Assembly (NCBI RefSeq): GCF_000003605.2
Contig: NW_003112965.1
Location: forward strand, 109,206-128,105
Direction: 5' to 3'
Source: Saccoglossus kowalevskii
Taxonomy: Eukaryota; Hemichordata; Enteropneusta; Harrimaniidae
Length of the DNA: 18,900 nt
Below the pieces are notes generated by a model that searched no databases, had not been told where the DNA came from, and was given only the letters and a program-made list of their open reading frames with translations. How positions within the stretch are numbered: the stretch's first letter is position 1; every line of letters begins with the position of its first letter. The position numbers were made by a program, and so were the translations under genes. Below are positions 7,348-16,300 of this stretch, piece by piece.

Positions 7348-10300
7348 CTGAAAATAAACAAGCACCATAAGTATGAGACGGACAGACTATCACTCATATT
7401 ACCTGTATATGTACTTTAAAACATTGACACTAGATGTAATCACAGGTACATTACTTGGGGTTTGCAACGCACATAGTACTGTATGGTGACATCATGCCAA
7501 GATCCCATTCAAGTCTCATCTCGTAGATAGTGAGACTGATGCTACGACCTTCTGACATGACATAAACGGTTTTTAATAAAACAATAAAACATGTATTACC
7601 ACATTCATAGTGAAAAAATGTAATACTGTACATCGAAAATTTACAGGAAATATAGTTATCGTAATCAGTCATATCGTGAGCAGCTATTTAGATCCACCTT
7701 GACATCCCAGTATCCTAGTTACCTCGGGCATGCGCATTTTTCTGAGTTGGAACGCTTATGTGAGAGCGAGATTGAAACGGGATCTTGGTATCATGTCAAT
7801 GTATTTGCAAACCCCAAGTAATGTACCACTGATGTAATATATTAAAGAGAGTTGTATGCAGAAATACAAATCATAGTTTGATGTGTAACGTATGTTAAAT
7901 GTAACTAGTCTGTGTATATAAACTGTCACAACGCATTACACTGCACTCCAAATATGACAATGATGAAGCCTGTATAGAGTTGCTAGGTTACAACACACAT
8001 GTATCATAACATTTTTATAGTCTTCACTAACACGTTAAATTCAGGAAATTTGAGCAAGAATTATGAAACGCACTTACAGAAAATACTGCCATTGGTCCAG
8101 TGCTTTGATAATATCTTCTTAAAGCTTCTCTAATATGTGTTGTTTGTATCGCATTCACACTACCACTCTCTAAAGTTGATGTGGCACCACTCTATAAAAA
8201 GACAAAGATTAACAGTTACGGCTTTGTACACTTGTTGTCATGACAACTGTAAAGACTTTCTTATGACAGATCTCTTACATGTATAAGTATCAGCTATGTG
8301 ATTTGAACGGAGCTTATGTGAAATGTTGGTACAGATGTTATCCATACTATTAGTAACGTGATTATGTCATCTTGAAATAGACTTGTATGTGACATCAAAG
8401 AGAAAAAACTGATAGATTCTAGGCATTAGTTGAGTTGAACACCACATAAATTCTAGGTGTTAGTGGAGTGTTGCTTAGTGATTGGAACACTACATGGATT
8501 TTAGGTATTTGTGGAGTGGCATATAAAGAGAATACTGCATGAAATCTAGACAATAATAAAATGTGATTGTGTCTCATACTGTGACTCATGCAGTAAACAT
8601 CACCCATGTTTTTTGATTGATTGAACATTAGATTATGACAAGCACTGCTTGACTTGCTTTTCTGTGGGTGGCTTCCTCATAGGAGACAGGAGAAACATGA
8701 TCTTGATATGCCCTGTAGCACCTGAATATGACCTGCATAACCTGTCACTTGTTCACAAAAAACTGCACCTATGTTAAAAACTGGAAGATACAGAGACATA
8801 AGCAGGCATTACCTTTTTTCTTTTCTTGGCTTTTGGTTTGGTGGCTGCAGTTGTACTTTGTTGTGACATATTACTAAGATTGTGTTGTTGGGATCCACTG
8901 AGACTATGCTGTTGGGAACCGCTGGATGAATTACTATTTAAGGAAGCATTTAAATTAGTAGATGATGCTGATAGAAATGGAGATGACATGACACTGGTTG
9001 TCGGGGTAGTAGGTGTTGATGGTGGTGATTGGTTGCTAGGAGACACTGGTTGTGATGTGGGGATACTTTTTATAGACTGTGAAGTTGATGGTATATGTAT
9101 TGTGATATTACTGATACAGCTAGGGGGTCTAGATTGGACAAATGGATCTTGTACTTGACTTTCCATATCTCTTTTTACCAATAATGCTAAATCAACAATC
9201 TGAAACAAACAGAAAGTCCAATAAACATACATCTATAACATTAATGCGAAAGAGGTGTATCACCTGTGCATGCGCAGAAATTGAGTCCAAAGCAACAATA
9301 ACAACACACACTAAAACGCGAAGGCTCATGGGTAGACGCTTGTTTGTAAACAATGACATGCTATGGCCATCTGACGCATGTGCAGGTGACGACTTCCCCA
9401 CTATAAATATAAGTACAAGTACAATATAGCACAAGAGTCTTCATTATTGCATTTGCACTTTATAACTCACTTGATTTTGGCAAATAAGTCACCTAAATCA
9501 CCTGCTTGTGATATAAATGGTGCTTAACTCACCTATCTATGACTAAAGCCTACCTAATCCACTCAAAATGACACAAAGACCACCTAACTCACCTGTATAT
9601 GACATAAAAGTCACCTATCTATGATTAAAGCCTACTTAACTCACTCAAAATAACACAAAGACCACATAACTCACCTGTGTATGACAAATTCACCTATCCA
9701 TGACTATAGCTTACTTAACTTACTCAAAATAACACAAAGATCACCTAACTCATCTGTGTATGACACATTCACCTATCCACGACTATAGCCTACTTAACTC
9801 ACTCAAAATAACACAAAGACCACCTAACTCACCTGTGCCACAGTTTCATAAGCAAAATAACTGAGTACTTCCATTGCCAGTGGGTTTGGTTTGATATCCA
9901 CTAAATGAGAACAATCTAACCATTCTTTAAATTTACTAGCTTTTTTATCTGAAATATAACAAGTGTGGCTTTAATAATTAATTTGTTAAGTTTTAAAATA
10001 AAATCCTATGACAAATAAATGATATACTGTAAAATACTTTATTTTTGCTGGGAATTAATTTTGGCTATTTTCATGGAAGGAATGATTCAGTGAAAATAAA
10101 ATAAATTTCATACAAAACATCCAAAATGTCAAATTAATTCCAGCTAAAATAAAGTAGTTTACAGTAAACAACACAGTGATTGCTATATTAGTAGAGCATA
10201 TACTTAAGTAACACTTTAATGAGATATCAAAATGTATGATGGAAACACGCTTCTAAAAAATCAAGTACAATTTTCCAACAAAAAATGGCTGCCTGGCATT

Positions 10301-13300
10301 CATTTTATTCCACCTGAATCTCCACAAAAGACAAATATAATGTATATAGTTTGCAGTGTTAAAACTTACGGAAATTAATCTGTCTACTCTCAGTGTACTC
10401 CTGATAAGTTGTCGTATCCATGGTTCTTGACTGTTTATCAGCGCGTTCTAGTCTATCTTGCTTGATTTCATCCAGAGTGTCTTCTTCTTCAAAGAGTCCC
10501 AGCAGTTCTCCAGTCTGGTCAATTGTGTTCAGAAAATCATAGGATATTTTTCTTCTTTTGGAAACAATTGGTTTTATGTCCCCGGCTAGTTGTGCAAAAG
10601 AACAAAAGACATAACATAATAAATCAGCACTACATAATGGTAGTTGCCTGTTTTTAAGAGACCTGCTGCAACAATTGCACATATACAGACAAGCTAATGA
10701 CTTAAACAATTGTCAAAATTATGTGTCACAGTTTTTTGGTTATGATAAATTACAATAGTTACGACTTATATTATTTCAAAACTGAGTATAGGTTGTAATG
10801 TGTGAAATGTAGTAAAGAACAATAAACAGAAGAACAATAGAAAGTGCACACGTGCTGTTGTTACGGTGCTGCTTTAATACAAGACCATGATTTTTGCATC
10901 AGATTCAACAACAGTAATGAGATAACAAACAAGCATACACCACCTGCTAAAGCAGCATATTTCAAATCACACACACACACACACACGTCTTTTCTGTGCT
11001 GCTTACCCTTGTAATATTTGTAAATATACACATATTTTTATAGTAGCTATACATCATACAAATAATCGGCAATTTATTGTTCAGTGCTGGAATTAGAACA
11101 TTTTTATCCTTTTCATCATCTTTCAGTGTATGTTTGTCTGTTGATTATTTCCTCACCTGGAAACTGAGGTTGAATGTAAAATCTGAATTTGACGCTCACT
11201 GCAGGCTTGTCATCGCAGAGACAAAACAGCTCTCAATCAACAAAATCCCGTGTACATGTATGATGTATGTCAATTAAATGAATTGTCATGTTAAATAGAG
11301 TAACATAGTGCTGAGACACGAGTCATGTGACTACCATCACTGCTACAAGACAAGACAAACCACATGACTGACATGTCACAATAACCCACCTGATTCAGAG
11401 TAGGTTTCTTCATCCTCTACAATGCCAGTTTTACTTATTTTACTCTTCAAGTCTTTGATGGAGAGGAAACGCAGTAATCGTTTCAATTTGTCACGGTCTT
11501 TTCTAATCAAAAACAGGAAATCCTCCAAACTAATAAACCTTGCGGCTCTCATTGCAGTCACTTCAGCAGCTTTCACTAACTGTAAGAATATAGACATTAC
11601 AACTGTCATTACTGTGATTCAGGTTACCACATCTCTCTGTGATTTTCAAAGCTTGTGTTTTTGCCTTAAATGAATATTCCCCCATATTATACAGGCTCAA
11701 ATTATTGGAGGAATCACGCTTATTACAACATAAAACTTTGATCACGTTGGTTTGTAAGCATCGGCACCTACAATGTCTACAAAACTCTGATAACAATAAA
11801 AACTATGTTGTGAAGATCAACTAATTTAAAATATCTTACTGTATGCACTAATTAATTGAAACATGGTGTGCGCCGCTCACTGTACGTGTTAATGTATACT
11901 CGGTTTGTGCACCGTTCATTTTCTGTTAATTCAAACATGGTGTGCGCCGCTCACTGTATGTGTTAATGCACACTTGGTTTGTGCATTGTTAACTGTATCT
12001 GTTAATTCATACATGGTTTGTTTGCTGCTCACTTGAAACATAGCAATAATTCTTGCAAAATTCATAGCTGTGTTTCTTTTGACTTTAGCATTTTTAATCG
12101 CAACAGTCAGCGCTCTTGGACTCAAGGGATGTTTGGTGGTAAACGCTTTTCATTTATCCCACGTAATCTACATGCTATTGTCAGAATTCAATCATGGCTG
12201 TAGACATGGCTGAATATCATGAAACATTTTTTGAATGGTCTCGTCTCGTATTCAAATTACAACTGTGGACTAGCCCGGTTTGCAAATAATTCTAAATCGC
12301 GTTTTAGATGGTGCTCTACGAGTGGTTAATTTTGTATGAGTGATGGTTTTCTGTCGTTGCCAACTTTTCATTCACTCTGTACTATATACCGGTATATGTT
12401 GTCTGGTCAATAGACCCAATGTGAGCTTTGCCAAGACATCACAACTGTAGAAAACGTTTGTAACTTATTTGTAGACAACATGTGTACAATGAAAACCATT
12501 CAGGTTCAAACACAGTACGTCTACAAAACCATTTTTAATCACATTTTGCGGGAAGGAATTTTGTGAAATATTAAAAGGAAGAATGCTTGCATCATTGGAG
12601 CATTCTAAACGTGAACCAAATGAGTTATTTGATTACAAGCGTATAATTTACCAGTAATACAATTTTCATGCCCACCTGAATGTTTTATCTACCATTTCAA
12701 TCTTTCTGAGGCATCTCTAGAAATATCAGCTAAATACCAAGTATCATCTAAAAATCTATTTGTAGAGATGCATTGCAAAGTGACTTACTTTAGACAAGGG
12801 AGTAATGATTAGACACATACTGTGAATAAACAAAATCTGTCGTCTACTGGGATATAAAAGGCCTTCTTTGCAATAAAACACAAAGGGCCTTAGGCTACAT
12901 AGACTGGTTACAATCCCCCAAATAATCTTACTAAAGTGTCCTCTTTCACTAATTGACTCCCACCAGTCTAGCTAATGGCTGTAGTAACCCACTGGCTATC
13001 CCATAATACCCATGGGCTTTGACAGGTCTCATAATTTCAATGATACTTACACCATGCACTTGTGTTAAAGTTGATTTTTTCACTTGACTCTGTTTTCACA
13101 GAGCTTTGACTTTCAAGCAATATAAACATTTTAGCAGTAACCATTTGGTAAATTACTGTCCAAACACCATCACATGCAAGCTACTCTTCACTACAAATAT
13201 TTATTCGCTTATACCAAAATTTTAAATTATTCCATCAATACTGTAAACCGCTGTAATTTAGGGAGAGACAAATTTTTAAGAATTCAAGAAATCACTTTCA

Positions 13301-16300
13301 ATGCCAAAGTCAGCTTTTGTCACTTTCACAATTTAAAAGCTCATAATATTTTATCTATTTTTTCAAAAATTTTGATCACGAACTGTAGCTAATAGAAAAC
13401 GATGCCTATCTGGTCTAAAATCTGATCAAGATCTGTAGTCAGTGAGAAATGATGCCCATCTGGTCCAAAATGTGATTAAGATCTGTAGTCAGTGAGAAAT
13501 GATGCCCATCTGGTCCAAAATGTGATTAAGATCTGTAGTCAGTGAGAAATGATGTCCATCTGGTCCAAAATGTGATTAAGATCTGTAGCCAGTGAGAAAT
13601 GATGCCCATCTGGTCCAAAATTTGATCTGTAGCCAGTAAGAAATGATGCCCATCTGGTCCAAAATTTGATGAAGATCTGTAGCCAGTGATAAATAATGTC
13701 CATCTGGTCCAAAATGTGATCACGATCTGTAGCCAGTAAGAAATGATTGCCATCTGGTCCAAAATGAGATCAACATCTTTAGCCAGTGAGAAATGATGCT
13801 CATCTGGTCTAAAATGTGATCAAGATCTGTAGACAGTGAGAAATGATGCCCATCTGGTCCAAAATTGTATCAAAATCTGTAGTCAGTGAGAAATGATGCC
13901 CATCAGGTCCAAAATTTAATCAAGATCTGTAGTCAGTGAGAAATGAAGTCCATCTGGTCCAAAATTTGACCAAAATCTGTAGTCAGTGAGAAATGATGCC
14001 CATCTGGTCCAAAATGTGATTAAGATCTGTAGTCAGTGAGAAATGATGTCCATCTGGTCCAAAATGTGATTAAGATCTGTAGCCAGTGAGAAATAATGTC
14101 CATCTGGTCCAAAATGTGATCAAGATCTGTAGCCAGTGAGAAATGATGCCCATCTGGTCCAAAATGTAATCTGTTGCCAGTGAGAAATGATGCCCATCTG
14201 GTCCAAAATTTGATCAAGATCTGTAACCAGTGAGAAATGATGCCCATCTAGTCCAAAATTTGACCAAGATCTGTAGCCAGTGAGAAATAATGTCCATCTG
14301 GTCCAAAATGTGATCACGATCTGTAGCCAGTAAGAAATAATGTCCATCTGGTCCAAAATGTGATCACGATCTGTAGCCAGTAAGAAATGATGCCCATTTG
14401 GTCCAAAATGTGATCAAGATCTGTAGCCAGTAAGAAATGATGCCCATGTTCGTCCAAAATTTGATCAAGATCTGTAGTCAGTGAGAAATGATGCTAATCT
14501 GGTCTAAAATGTGATTAAGATCTGTAGCCAGTGAGAAATAATGTCCATCTGGTCCAAAATGTGATCAAAATCTGTAGTCAGTGAGAAATGATGCTAATCT
14601 GGTCTAAAATGTGATTAAGATCTGTAGCCAGTGAGAAATAATGTCCATCTGGTCCAAAATGTGATCAAGATCTGTAGCGAGTGAGAAATGATGCCCATCT
14701 GGTCCAAAATTTGATCAAGATCTGTAGCGAGTGAGAAATGATGCCCATCTGGTCTAAAATTTGATCAAGATCTGTAGCCAGTGAGAAATGATGACCATCT
14801 GGTCCAAAATTTGATCAAGATCTGTAGCCGTGAGAAATGATGCCCATCTGGTCCAAAATTTGATCAAGATCTGTAGCCAGTGAGACATGATGCTCATCTG
14901 GTCTAAAATGTGATCAAAATCTGTAGCCAGTGAGAAATGATGACCATCTGGTCCAAAATTTGATCAAGATCTGTAGCCAGTGAGAAATGATGCCCATCTG
15001 GTCCAAAATTTGATCAAGATCTGTAGCCAGTGAGACATGATGCTCATCTGGTCTAAAATGTGATCAAAATCTGTAGTCAGTGAGAAATGATGCCCATCTG
15101 GTCCAAAATGTTATCAAAATCTGTAGCCAGTGAGAAATGATGCCCATCTGGTCCAAAATTCGATCAAGATCTGTAGTCAGTGAGAAATGATGCCCATCTG
15201 GTCCAAAATTTGATCAAAATATGTAGTCAGTGAGAAATGTTGCCCATCTGGTCCAAAATTTGATCAAGATCTGTAGTCAGTGAGAAATGATGTCCATCGG
15301 GTCCAAAATTTGATCAAGATCTGTAGTCAGTGAGAAATGAAGTCCATCTGGTCCAAAATTTGATCAAAATCTGTAGTCAGTGAGAAATGATGCCCATCTG
15401 GTCCAAAATTTGATCAAGATCTGTAGTCAGTGAGAAATGATGCCCATCTGGTCCAAAATTTGATCAAGATCTGTAGCCAGTGAGAAATGAAGTTCATCTG
15501 GTCCAAAATTTGATCAAAATCTGTAGTCAGGGAAAAATGATGCCCATCTGGTCCAAAATTTGATCAAGATCTGTAGCCAGTGAGAAATGATGCCCATCTG
15601 GTCCAAAATTTGATTATAATCTGTAGTCAGTGAGAAATAATGCCCATCTGGTCCAAAATTTGATCAAGATCTGTAGTCAGTGAGAAATGATGTCCATCAG
15701 GTCCAAAATTTGATCAAGATCTGTAGCCAGTGAGAAATGATGCCCATCTGGTCCAAAATCTGATCAAGATCTGTAGCCAGTGAGAAATGAAGTCCATCTG
15801 GTCCAAAATGTGATCAAGATCTGTCGCCAGTGAAAAATGATGCCCATCTGGTCTAAAATTTGATCAAGAACTGTAGCCAGTGAGATGCGCATCTGGTCCA
15901 AAATGTGATCTGTAGCCAGGGAGAAATGATGCACATCTGGTCCAAAATATGATCTGTAGCCAGTGAGAAATGATGCCCATCTGGTCCAAAATTTGATCAA
16001 GATCTGTAACCAGTGAGAAATGATGCCCATCTGGTCCCAAATGTGATCAAGATCTGTAGCCAGTGAGAAATGATGCCCATCTGGTCCAAAATGTGATCAA
16101 GATCTGTAGCCAGTGAGAAATGATGCCCATCTGGTCCAAAATTTGATTTGTAGCCAGTGAGAAATGCTGCCCATCTTGTCCAAAATTTTGACAATATATA
16201 TGAAATATAATATGACCCCACCCCACAGTACAAGGATACAGCAAAAAATGGTAGTACAGGATCACATCAAACCCCACATTTTCCAAATGAGAAAGACATC

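Noticed and set aside
8826-9158. A 110-codon + strand open frame opposite a SUPT3H exon.
   Set aside because: It is the antisense of the low-complexity S/T/Q/P-rich insert and owes its openness to that composition.
13375-16195. Regularly spaced repeats that could suggest a CRISPR array.
   Set aside because: Units are contiguous with no unique spacers, lie in a eukaryotic intron and have no cas genes nearby.
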